This document shows, one piece after another, positions 49,889 through 61,400 of a stretch of 64,000 nucleotides of DNA. The DNA lies in contig JAVHNS010000001.1 in the NCBI GenBank assembly GCA_036872755.1, positions 3,162,001-3,226,000 on the forward strand, read 5' to 3'. The DNA comes from Orbilia blumenaviensis. Lineage: Eukaryota; Ascomycota; Orbiliomycetes; Orbiliales; Orbiliaceae. How positions within the stretch are numbered: the stretch's first letter is position 1; each line of letters begins with the position of its first letter. A program made the position numbers and the translations under genes. The notes under the pieces were generated by a model. It saw nothing but the letters and a program-made list of their open reading frames with translations, had not been told where the DNA came from and did not search any database.

Positions 49889-52800
49889 CATAGCCATTCA
49901 TGTTCAAACATGTTCATATCTCAGTTACAAATTCATTATCCGGATATTCTATATGTTGTGGTCTCGTACGCCAGCCTCCCCGAAGTGGACCAATGTTGTA
50001 TTTTTTTGATATTCGTATGTCGGTTCCACAGAAACCCACACGTGGACAATACTAATCCTAATACCTCATTCCGGCGATTATCTTAGATACGTTCGGGTAG
50101 CCTCGGCCGCGTACGTCTCGTGGTTCCTTGAGCTTAATTTAACTCATTGCCTGCAGGAAGACAACTATTTAGCCGATGATGCCATTGGATATCCAAGGCC
50201 TAGAATTTTCGAATCGGGATATCCAAAACCAATCAAGCCTACTAGCTCAGCGGGCGGGTCTATAGATGTAAGCAGAGACGTATGATTAGTTTTCAATAGC
50301 CGAGTAGCCGGATAATATGTAAGAAGTAGCTTAATCGGATTTGATTTAAGATCTAGATCGGATTGATCATCCTGCGAAGATATCCGAATGCTTATGTATG
50401 CTTATATATACAAACCCGAATGGGAGCGGCTAACAGAGCTCTTCATAAAATAAAAAAATAAAAAATAAAAAGAGAAAAACAACGTCATGCAACAGGGGGA
50501 AGGAAATAAACTCCAATGTATGCCGTCATATGATCGAATCCAGAATGTCGGGTTTATCCCTGAATCCACAAAAGGAGTCGTGATCGCATCTGCGCTCGCA
50601 TCTGGATCATCACCGATCTATCGATCTAGGTATCCTCCAGATATAGACAGCGAATCAGGAGCGAGCTCTAGGCTTCCAAGAAATCTTTCAAAATCTTGGT
50701 GACCAAAATAGATCGATACCTCCTAGAACATGAGACATGTATAGATGTACACCTCCCCAAATCATACATGCATAGATCGGCTTGCAGTGGCTACAGCCGA
50801 ACCAAGATATTTCCCACGTCTCGCCAGGTCTCTCGGACAGCCTCCATGGATAGGGCTAAGACACCGCGTGCGGTCTCGGAAATAGCCCCAGGAATCTGTC
50901 CAGTCCTATCCTCGCGATCCCAGCAGCTAGTCCATTGCCTATCGCGATCGAGTTGGTATGAAAGAAGCTTTACAAGTGGGAGTTTCCAACAAATTCGACT
51001 TATATCATGTGCGCTTGTGCTCATCTCCGACAGGGTACATATTTGTTATAGGCCTTATCATTGTGTCAGTAGTCAATCCGGAATCTAGGCTATCTATATG
51101 CAATGCAGTATGTTCTTTCAACAATATCTATGCACGTAGTATTATTACTAAGAATTCCAATTGAAATTCCTTCCCAAAACGACGTGCAATATGCATATAT
51201 GTATGTACGCGGCATTTTAAGCTTACGAATTAGCGAAACCATTCCATGAAGACATAATTATCAGCGGACGTGAAAATCCGAAGAAAGAAAAAACCCGACA
51301 ACTCTACGCAAGGGTCCCTGAAAAGGTTAAACTGAGTTGCATTTTTTTTGGAGCAACGGTGATAGCCATTTTCAGCCCAATTAGCGCCTCAAGAATGTTC
51401 TAGGCCGTTCTATTCGGCTCTTTTGTTTCGAATTACTACTTTGCCTTTGCCTCGCGCCAGCACCGGGCGCCGTCTATCAGGCTTTGTCTTGGTATATTCC
51501 CGTGGTCGAGAGATAGGGAAGCCTAACAAGGTATGCTAGCCGATAGTAAAAATATTGGAAGACGCCGCAAAACCCGAAGTCTTGGCCGGAAGAAGCCCAT
51601 CCAATACACTGGTGGTTCGCGATTTCCAATTATAGTAGAAATTTTGCAATATCAGTTATATCGGTCCCGGGAAAGCGTCTAAACCGAGTGGCTTTTCTTG
51701 TATATTGGATTCCCCACCTCGGTGCTTTCCAGGCCAGTGATGGTTCCTAGACTTTATAATTGGGTATCAGGTTACCGGATTCCAATTCCCAGGGAGCAAT
51801 AGGGCTAACGGGGCCTTCGAACCCAAATAATTGCTTATTGGACGGAACACATATAGAAGAGTTCGAAGCAACGTCATAGATATGCACATCCTTTCCCGCT
51901 TTCTGGGACAGTCTGCGAGACTAGCAATAAGGGATCATTCACCGGTCCTAATGCAAGAGTCCTAACTTGGAGGATATTAGCCGAGGGTTGAGAAATGATT
52001 GATGCATGGTGATGTTGGGGAAATCCCTACCAATGCCAAGGGATTTTTTTTATAAAGTCAAAAAAACAATATGTCTACCGGCATATACGCGTAGGTCAAG
52101 ACAATCGGAAATGTTTTCCAAGGCGTGGGGTACTGGGGTGTGGATGTTGGGATACCATTACAAATACCGCGGTCCACGATACGGGTTCAACCGCCTTATC
52201 AAAAGAGACTATGTTCTTGAAATGGTTAACAATTACCAACATTTTTCCCAGGCACCCGAGCTGACTTTCGATTCGCCATACTTGGGCAAAGAACGAAATG
52301 GCAATTGGAGGTAATAAACTCGAGAAGAGCTACATCGATTCAGTGCATCAGAAGCCCCTCCTATGCCAGGCCTTTTGCATTCGCATAGTGACGTGTTCAT
52401 TAATGTCAGGTGGCACGGGCAGAAGATTTTTATGCAAGTAAGCTTTCGAGAATACGGTGCGGGCTCTTTTTGTCGTGGGTAGTTTGCATGAGCATGCAGG
52501 ATTTTGGTGGTTAATGCATTGGGAGAAAGACCAGACGAAAATTTCGCCTGTTAGCTAAGTTAGAAGTAGATTAATTTTTCCGAGCCGGCTGATGGGGCTG
52601 CTGAAGAGGCAATAAATTTGCATACCTGAACGGGGGAAAGTAGCTGTTGGTATCGGTACTTTCGAGCTTTGATAGCCAACTCAGTCCTGGACGAGCTCGA
52701 GCTCCAATAGGTAACTCGTATTGCGGCGGCATCGAATATAACATCTCGTCTTGTAAGCTTGGCGACTAAACCGAAAATCAAGAAAGAGACCAATTGCAAC

Positions 52801-53674
52801 CAGCTGTGATTGGAGATCGAGGGTTGACCTGGCATCTTTCGAGCTTGCAGAGTCCAATGGAGTCTTCTATTTTGAAAAGAAGGGAAAAAAAAGGTTATAA
52901 TAATAATAATAATGAGATTATCTGGCGGCATGACTAGAGTGAAATCAAGTCTGGAGAACTTCGAAAGTGGGGCTGCTACATGCCAGTGCAGGAGCTTGCA
53001 CTGCTTGGCATCAAGCTCCCCTCCATCAGAACCATCTGGTTGGCTGGAAGTGCTTTCGCTTTTGAACGAACTGTCACTTTTAACTCGAAAATGGATAAGG
53101 TTGATGTGCTCAAGCTCTGGGGTCGATGACCTGCAGTACGTAAACTGCGCCAGCACTTCCTTCTTACAGAAGCTCTGATAATGCCCCTTGACAGAGAGGT
53201 CCAAGAGCTACCCGGTCCCTTGGAAGCAAGGGATTGCACATCATCACCGAATTCACCACCCTTCAAGCGTTAGGCAAAGGCCCAGAACGAAAATGGTCGT
53301 CATAACTGCGGCGCGAGTGTCGCCAGTTTCGCTTCAAATGTGCAAATTGTCCAGCTGAGCGCTGCACTGTCATAAACTTGGACCCAAGCACGAGTATATC
53401 CGATCGGTCAGCTTTGCTAGCCGTGCTTCAACCACTCGTCCTTGTCCTCATCCTCTTGTCGAGCTCGTCTGCGCAGAACCGACAGGCCCGCTCACCCTAG
53501 CCACAAAGGCGAGACGCCGACAAGAAAACGCAGAAACTGTTGGGTAATAGCGTCGGCGGTATCTGCCAAGCCGAGACATTGGGCTTGAACAAGGACAAAG
53601 AGCTGATGGTCTCCGGACAAACATTCCACTGTATGACCAATTCAAACAACTACAAACAGGAAGAAACTTGCCAG
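49889..53674. other. 3.8-kb intergenic region, nothing recognised
   Basis: No frame here has a recognisable domain. The longest (52560-53204, minus, 214 codons) has no family features, and the plus strand opposite it is also partly open. An A-rich AAAAAAATAAAAAATAAAAAG run lies near 50448-50472 and (AAT)n near 52896-52912. Just before the G-patch gene the DNA becomes G+C-rich, as expected for its promoter. Confidence 0.55.
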
Positions 53675-54649
53675 ATGTCGGTCGATGAAAACCACCCGGC
53701 CGGTTCGCAGTCCCCGGAGAACCCCCACTCCTGGCGTATCTCTCGGCCATTTGGCACCGGTGTCAAACGGAAGCAGATACATTTTGTCCCGGCATCCGCT
53801 GAGGAAGAGGATGGAGGCGGATGGGCTCAAGAGGCGGCTCGGGACAGTCAACCAAATCGCGGACCTTCCGTCGCAGAATTTTACCTTTCTCTCGTTTTAC
53901 CGTCTGGGCCCGGGTTATCAAATGCATCATCTTCCAGCAAGTGCAAGTCGACCCCTTCCAATAAATTCCAGGATGCATCAACCTCAGAAGCGAAGCTTTT
54001 ACATGGGTCGAGTTCCGTCATGGGCATCTCATCTGAAATCACAAAAAGCATGATGCCATCACAGCGTGATTATACCATAAAAAGCCCGTCCTCGATAGAG
54101 AGATTGAGCGTTTCCTCGGGGTCGTCCGACGGTCCAGACGCGCCCGAGGGGGCGAGAATAGACGGCCCAGCCAGCAGCCATTCCGAAGACACCGTTGTGA
54201 GACCAGCCGAGGCAGTTGTGGAACCTACGATGGAGACACCGGGGGGAGTCGACGAGATCTGCTCAACATGCAATTCTCGTGTAACGAATTGGGAGTCTCA
54301 TGTTCGAACGACTGCCCACATGTTCAGCTCAAAACATTCCAAAACCCCTCACCATTGGAACCGTCAATCAGAAGGATACAAACACATGGTGAAGTTAGGC
54401 TGGGATCCAGACAGTCGCGATGGTCTCGGTGCGAAAGGGCAAGGGACCCGATACCCTGTCAAAGCCACCCCAAAGAAGGACAACTTGGGAATCGGTGCAA
54501 AGCCTTCGAAATCGATAAGGGATAATGCAGACAGCGTTTCAGACACCAATCCTAAGAGACCGCGATTGCTTACAGCAAAGCAAATGCAGCGTCTCGAAAA
54601 GGCCGAACGAGCCGCCAGGCAGGATCTGCATGACTATCTCCGACACTAA
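53675..54649 (+). CDS. G-patch domain protein with a C2H2-like finger
   Basis: Intronless frame, 324 residues from the ATG at 53675 (MSVDENHPAG). In-frame ATGs at 53606 and 53633 would lengthen it, and the frame is open upstream to 53540. Near the start, RRPFGTGVKRK-like sequence (RPFGTGVKRKQIHFVPAS) resembles fungal G-patch proteins. A Ser/Pro-rich stretch follows, then CSTCNSRVTNWESHVRTTAH, a C2H2/U1-like finger. The G-patch is KLGWDPDSRDGLGAKGQGTR followed by PKKDNLGIGAK. The C-terminus is a Lys/Arg-rich helix ending LHDYLRH. G-patch proteins bind RNA or stimulate DEAH-box helicases in splicing and ribosome assembly. The arrangement resembles GPANK1-type proteins without visible ankyrin repeats. 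The nuclear role is inferred. Confidence 0.85.
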   Translation: MSVDENHPAGSQSPENPHSWRISRPFGTGVKRKQIHFVPASAEEEDGGGWAQEAARDSQPNRGPSVAEFYLSLVLPSGPGLSNASSSSKCKSTPSNKFQDASTSEAKLLHGSSSVMGISSEITKSMMPSQRDYTIKSPSSIERLSVSSGSSDGPDAPEGARIDGPASSHSEDTVVRPAEAVVEPTMETPGGVDEICSTCNSRVTNWESHVRTTAHMFSSKHSKTPHHWNRQSEGYKHMVKLGWDPDSRDGLGAKGQGTRYPVKATPKKDNLGIGAKPSKSIRDNADSVSDTNPKRPRLLTAKQMQRLEKAERAARQDLHDYLRH

Positions 54650-55561
54650 CCTCGTCAGGGCTCTGCTTAAAAACGTCCCCTTCTCGCTAAGGCTGACACA
54701 TTCCCTCCTGCACTGATTTCTGGGCGGGCGAACTTAAATCAGACTACAAATGTCCTGTAACCGGGAGCCATCTTCCGTTGAGAATCTAGAGCAGTCCGAA
54801 CCCCACTTCTCATGCAATTCCGTCAGGAAATTCCTGAGTATCGGGGCATGCCAATGACCCCGATGACGTAGTATGAACGGGATGGGCTAGCCGAGCTCTT
54901 CTTCTTCGAAGCTATTGTCTTGGCGTCTCTGTGAATATGGGTCTATTTAGCCAGACCAAGCTGTGATTGCTGAATCAGTTCTCCTATCCAGGGTTGGGAC
55001 AAACGAACCGACATCGATGGCATGCACCGTCTCCTCTGGTGGATTATGCGCCGTGTGCTGCAGACCATATTGCTTTAGATATCGATGCTAACGTTGGCCT
55101 AGAATGCTGCTAATCATATCAGACCCTGATCACCCTTTTCAATGAATCCCATTATAGAAATGAAGCTTTGGCTTTATGCATAAATGCAGCCGAATCCGTG
55201 AAAACCAATGCTTCCCTGGGCGTCTAACACCGAAAATGGGTTGCACAGTAGTTGTTGCAGATGCCATTTCAGGATAGTTCCGAAAGCCCACCGATGTCAT
55301 CGCGCAGAAGCATTCCAGGCTGAAACCCTTGCACGGTCTTGCTGATATGAAAAGGGAGCTAAGGCTCCCGTGACTTCAAAGGAACATGGGCGCAACCCAA
55401 CGGCCTGGGCATACAGCTCTTGCTTGAGTGTTTCATGAGTGATGGCGGAACGGTAATTGTCAGATCCAAAGGCCTCCTCTGATCTGTATAGAAAAGACAC
55501 CTTGAAGGCGCATATCATGAGTGTTTCGTCCCAACTTTATCCTCCGTTTGCACCATAATTA

Positions 55562-55582
55562 ATCGTTAATATTATTAACGAT
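55562..55582. repeat. 21-nt perfect inverted repeat
   Basis: ATCGTTAATA and TATTAACGAT are exact reverse complements around a single T. It is non-coding. It could be a dimeric binding site or a small hairpin. Confidence 0.85.
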
Positions 55583-55994
55583 GGGGAAACCAGTTCCTGT
55601 CGCGTCGGTTATCGGTGGACTGTGGGGTCCATCAAACAGTCCCAGGACTCCTGAACAAATCTCCAGTCTCTGATGCCAGCATTGCCTTCTGATTCCTCCT
55701 CACAAGCACACGAAGGCAGAAAGAAGTGTTTGAAACCAGTATGATTTGGGCAAAGGCTAGCGAAGCTATCCCGCGGTGGGTATTGATCAAAGGCTTCTAG
55801 ACTCTCATGGACCTCGCGTCCAACCTCTCGCACATCCCTGGCTGTATTGGCAACCATGGTCGCTAACTGGGCACTCCTGGCCTTCGCCATTGACCTAGCC
55901 AACCAACCAACCAACCAACCGCACCAAGGGAAAGACAGCGTCGGCCATGTTTTTCTGTGCCAGTACAGTCGGCCCAGCGTCACGATACATTCGT

Positions 55995-55997
<3 letters not shown>

Positions 55998-56028
<31 letters not shown>
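55998..56028 (+). repeat. Poly-T tract (T31)
   Basis: Thirty-one T residues are followed by a pyrimidine-rich CCCTTTCTTTCTTTTC run. (CCAA)n lies about 80 bases upstream. No element body or target duplication is visible. Confidence 0.85.
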
Positions 56029-57263
56029 CCCTTTCTTTCTTTTCTTTTTTTCCCCCTTCTCGTCCCATTCTTTACTTTTTCCAACGCTCTCGGAATTTCT
56101 GTTCTGACTGTTTCCTGCAACCTGAATGCGGTTATTTTGCATCATGAGTGCTGTCTGGCAGCAACCAGAACAAGTTCAGCCGGCTGGCAGTTTCAGAGTT
56201 TCGAAGCGGGTGCCCCAGAAAGATGATAGCCATACTGTGAAGTGGGCTTATACGAACCATTGAAGGGTCCCTTTTTCATCTGGCATCCCTCCTTGCCCTC
56301 CCTTGAAAAAGCAGGGATGTACCAATAACGGCATGGAACGGCCTGTGAAGGCCGCCCATCTCCTCGATCGTCATAGCAAGTAACGGCCAGTTGTTAGTAT
56401 TAGTGTTCGGGGACCTTTTCTAACGCAGAAAGCACGCACGAATTAGATGGTTCTTTTTTTTTCGGCGCATGTTGCTTCTTTACTGCCCGTTACTCGTACA
56501 AATACAGCAGAGACATGAAATTTTGGAGCTGCTGCTCGCTGCCGCAAAAACAAAAAAAGTTGTTAGCTCATCTGATTAGTCACTGTACCGGACGTCTATT
56601 TTAGCTTCGATCTATCCCAGATTCTCAGGTCTCTTTTTGCTATTTACCTGATCCGAATCTGCCGTATACGTGTGGAGACATCCTTATATAACATATAACT
56701 ACCTCCCACAAGCCCCAGCATTTAGTTCTTACTGATGCAACCTATAAACCACACCTGAACCCCAGCGTCGACGGCCTAACAACGTATTCCCAGACTGCTA
56801 TAAGCCCGGTCCTTGTCTTACTCGAGGCCATTATAGCAAGCTCAGATATATATATACTTGACGGTATATCTGTCCGCCATTACAACTCCTCCCAAGGACC
56901 TGGATTCGTCCTCTATCTGATATATACCATATATATATCACATTAGGGACAGTGCTCCTTTTCCATACACACAAACACAACCGTTTATCTTGGTAGCCCT
57001 GAAACCTTAAACACAATCAACAAAGGAATTGATATTGAGTTTATGTTATAAAGCTACCTGATCCAAGATTGCCTTGCCGATTTTCACCCACCTAAACGTT
57101 CATATCCAATCGCAGACAAGAACACATTCAGACATCTCTTAATTGCACAAACGGCATCGCCTTCCGAGGAGACACCGTTTATTACCTTATGGTAGCTAAG
57201 GTTCCAAAAAACCACCCCGAAAATATTTAGATACTATAGTCCCTGCCGTAATATCCAGGCACC

Positions 57264-58461
57264 ATGCCAATGCCAGCCGGAGCATTGAGACCTCATCCTC
57301 AAGTGAGTTTTTGGCTTTTTCTACATCCATTGTTTTTTATATCTCAAGAATAGCACCGAGGTTGCACGACACTGCAACACATCCTGCGGGTTTCGATCAG
57401 ATTGGACTTCGACAACCTATAATCTAATTTAAGCGTTTCTAAAAAAGTTAAGATTGCTAACTAATCACTTCCGGTCAATAGCATATGAGAGGGCACTACA
57501 ACAGATACAAAATCGCAAGATTCTCCGATAAAATCATGTCCTTGAAGAATTTCAATCGAGAAGCCCCTCATCATAATGACACATCCAAGAATTCCAGCAA
57601 GTTGATCTGTAAGTTGTCCTCTAAACTCTAAACTTAGTAGTAGAGTCAAAAAAATAATCTAACATCGCGACTTTGGTAGTTGCACCGACACGCAAAGATG
57701 AACAGTATCTCATTGGGGAACTGGAACGGGAAAACCTGAACAGCAGTCCCTTCCTCCAGTTCCACGAGTGGTTCGAGCAGGCTTCAAACACGCCCGGGTT
57801 GACTATGCCCGAAGCTACAACATTGTCCACTGCTCATATGCCATCTGGCAGAGTTAGTGCAAGAATGGTCTACCTGAAGGAACTCGATAACAAAGGTTTT
57901 GTCATCTATTCCAATTGGGATACCTCCCGAAAGGCAGATGACCTTAAAACAAACCATCACGCCAGCCTTACATTCTGGTGGAAAGAATTGGAACGACAAG
58001 TCAGAGTTGAGGGTATTACCGAAAGACTGACCCAGGAGCAAAGCCAGGAATACTACGATACGAGGTACGCATCGGACGAATTCTCAATTCATACTGAGAC
58101 ATCAGAACTGACAACGAATGCGTAGGATTCGAGGGTCTAGAATTGGCGCTTGGGCATCGAGACAGAGTGCTAAGCTGAAAAGTAGGGAAGAACTTGAAGA
58201 CCGCGTACGAGATGTTGAGAAGACGTTCGAGGGCGAAGAAAAAATCCCTGTGCCGCCATTCTGGGGTGGTATTCGAATTGTTCCTACGTATATCGAATTC
58301 TGGCAAGGGTAAGTCGGAACATCTCCCCGGGATTCGCCTTGCTCCTCCAATTAACCTCGATATTACAATTTAGACGTGATAGCAGGCTACATGACCGCTT
58401 TACATTTACTCGCGAATCAATCCACGATGAAGTCTGGCAAATCGACCGAGTCTCACCCTAA
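57264..58461 (+). CDS. PDX3: Pyridoxamine/pyridoxine 5'-phosphate oxidase
   Basis: Five exons: 57264-57302, 57482-57608, 57680-58064, 58126-58308 and 58374-58461, giving 273 residues. FMN-dependent oxidation of pyridoxamine or pyridoxine phosphate makes pyridoxal 5'-phosphate, the active vitamin B6 cofactor. The FMN-binding split-barrel shows SGRVSARMVYLKELDNKGF, YSNWDTSRKADDL and HASLTFWWKELERQVRVEG. The dimer and substrate end reads GSRIGAWASRQSA, FWGGIRIVPTYIEFWQG and RLHDRFTFTRES, and the protein closes IDRVSP. All introns keep phase and have normal signals. The first two exons (MPMPAGALRPHPQ, MRGHYNRYKIARFSDK) are longer and more basic than in many homologues and could be a partly mitochondrial leader. 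The gene symbol follows yeast. The start is the first ATG in the exon 1 frame. Confidence 0.93.
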
Positions 58462-61400
58462 TCAACCCCTCCGTCATTTTGTCTAGACTGTACACCAAAA
58501 CGTACTCGCATTTGCATTACCTTGCTCGTGGAGTTGCATTATTACACTTTGCTTTCTGGTTACATCGCGTTCTTGCATTAGAGATACCTTACGACCTGCT
58601 TTTTTATTTCACGCAACAATTCTGGCATCCGACACAAAAAACAAAATTAAAAAACTCTTTCCAACCTGGCGGCAAGCGTTTTCTTGCAAAAGAAACTTTT
58701 TCCATAAGGGCCGAAAATTTCGATTCCTAACCCGAGGCCTAGCATTGCGCTCTCGCTTACCTTGCTTCTCAGTCTACTCCGGCCACGCACCGGCCCGCGT
58801 CGAATTTCTTCTCTTCAGTTTTTCTCTCTCCTTTTGTTAGCCAAAAAATACCTCACCAGGGTAAATTCACGACGATCATGACTCTTCTTCTCACTCGTGT
58901 TCTCTTTTCTCAATTAGTTCCTGGGGGGCGTGCTTCTGGAGTTACAACAAGATTTCGGCTTTTGTCCTTGCATGGTTTTCCTGTACTGTCTACGTGGGCT
59001 CATTATACCACCTCTCTACCTTTGAAGAGCCCTGTATCACTTCCCTAGTAATCTGGACTGGGATTCCTTTCACTTCATCCTTTCTTCTACCGTTGTCCAA
59101 CAGAAGGGCTACGCTTAAATTCCCAACACCGTGTTAAATAAAATAACTCTAGAATACTATTCTTTCATATTATTCGTACTGCTGCTGGGCTTGTGAAACT
59201 GTTCTCCCTCCATTTTTTTGGTTAACACATCACGAACGAGTGACGTTATACGTTTGCACCCTTGTCAAAACGCTTGGGCAGACAAACGTCGAAAAGGCAT
59301 TTCTCCCTTCCCAGCTTCCCCTTCTGATATTGGTCCTGCAGCCGTTAATATTCCCAACACCCTGGAACATTCCATGGGTTCAAAAACAAAAAAACGAAGC
59401 AAGCAAGGGCAGGCGAGTGAAGGGTTCCCCGTCTTTGCCAGGTCCTTTGACAACAATGCAAGCGCAATATAACCATGTATGTACCTAGCTTGAGAATCGA
59501 TATCAGTACCATGATTATATGGAGTACATAGCATGCCTTCGGGCGGAAGGTAATGCATGCGAATAGCTTCCGTTTTTTTCGATTCCCAAAAGGTCTAGAT
59601 CAATCGATTCCCATATATCAGCGCGATGTCAACCTACCCTACCCCGGACACCTCGTCTGTGAAGCATAAAGAATCCAAATTATTGCCTTGGAAGTCACGA
59701 GGACGAAGTAGATGCAGTGTGTAAGTAAGATTTGCCTGAATTCATTACTTGGGCGATTGAGGTTTTACCACCGCATCGTGCAGCAAGCCACTCAGGCACC
59801 ACATTCGATATTTACCTTGAGCTCTTATGCCCCTTTACCGTCCATTCGGCCGTCTATCGCCCCCCTCTGACGGCTCGTCGGCCGGCATTAAGCGAGGAGG
59901 GGCGGGGTGTGATCTGTTGTAATTTGTCAAGAAATTTTAAAGTATGTGCGGGTCGTATCGTATCGTGAATGCCCGTGTCGGGATTGAGATCGGACGGTCG
60001 ACGGAGCCACCTTCTGCCGCGCTCAGTCCAGTCATTATCGGGTCCGGATTGGTATCTCAGAGTTAACTTGGGAGATCTGGGCATTAGAGGGTTGAAGTAG
60101 CCTCTAGTTACGTTCGTATGTAAGAAGCATGTCAGCAGCCCTCTCGGAACTGAACAGTACTATCAGGCGATTGAGAGCCCGCATCTGGACGTCAAGTGTT
60201 ATGCTATCGTCTGGTCAGGATGATATGATACCACCTGCCTTGTGGCATTCTGCGGCAACACAAAGTTAATTCGACCAGGTGCATTCAGAGCGCTAGCACA
60301 CACGGGTCCCGAGGTCAGCTACCAGCTCAGATCAGATGTCTGGACGCCGACGCGGAATAGCCAAAGGATATGGCACTTGGCCAACGAGACCAGACTTGGC
60401 CAGTTTTTGATTTAATTACAACTTGCAACCTTACAACCTTGCAACTTCCTGCAACACGTGCATTGTGAACGGGTACAACATCTAGTTTGGATGACCGAAG
60501 AATCACGATTTTTATTTGAGGGTTTTCCTTTGACCTGTTGCATTGGCACTATCCTCGCATTGGTGTGTAACAGCTTGCATTGCGCTTGTTCGTTATGCTG
60601 GGCAGGAGTATCAGCCTTCTGCCGAACATCTCCGACCGAATCAACGTCGTCCATTTCGATTTCACCGATCTATAGTGTATATCTATATCTGGGTTATGAT
60701 GTTATAGGATTTAGGTATACGAAAGAAGATAGAGCAAACTTAACCCTGCCATACAATTTATAATTTAGGGAACCAAAACGAGGCGAACATGAAATGGACA
60801 TGGGTCTGGCGCTGCAGTGCTCACATAGCTATGCATAGCTACGCGCGGCGTTCGCAACAAACATTATTCATTAGATACACTACCAAGTGATTTGAAAAGC
60901 TCGAATGGACATATTTGCTATGCCTAATTAGTTAAGTTATATCACATTAAAATCTGATGCATTGCTGCCCTAAAGACTGCTATTTAAATGAGCTCTTAGT
61001 TTCATGAGCTCGGTCCAGGCCCGATTGAAGCACATGTGCAGTGCATGGATTGGAAGCCATTGGATGATGCATGACTAGTTAGAAAGACTTCATATATGCA
61101 ACATCCTTTATGGATTCACGTCTCGCGGCAGGAATGTTTTGCGTTATAAATCTTTTACGTGCGCTTGATATCATGATCCTTCACTCACATCTGCTTGCTG
61201 ACCAAGTTCCGCCCTAGCCTGCCCAATTGAAGTCGCGATCGGGCGTTAAATCTAGCCAATAAACCCAGGCCTCTTTACTTTTTTCCCTTCGAGACTCTCT
61301 CCAATGGATAACCTCGGTCTTGGACTCCTTTAAGCTTATCTGCCAACGGAATACTCCTCCCTGCATATTCTGGAATGCTGAAATGCGTTTAATGACGTGC

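Larger units (their letters stand above)
54650..57263. other. 2.6-kb intergenic region
   Basis: No supported gene. The minus frame 55890-55609 (MAKARSAQLATMVANT..., 93 codons) looks protein-like but has no homologue I know, and its upstream extension runs through a poly-T tract. A perfect palindrome lies at 55562-55582, (CCAA)n at 55900-55922 and T31 at 55998-56028. TATATA runs near 56850-56940 and the following leader precede the PNPO gene. Confidence 0.5.

Noticed and set aside
52560..53204. 214-codon minus-strand ORF
   Set aside because: No recognisable motif; the plus strand of the same region is also partly open; probably chance in G+C-richer promoter DNA.
55609..56145. 178-codon minus ORF with a poly-Lys segment
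   Set aside because: The Lys run is only the translation of a T31 tract and WLVGWLA comes from (CCAA)n. The last 93 codons look protein-like, but support is too weak to call a gene.
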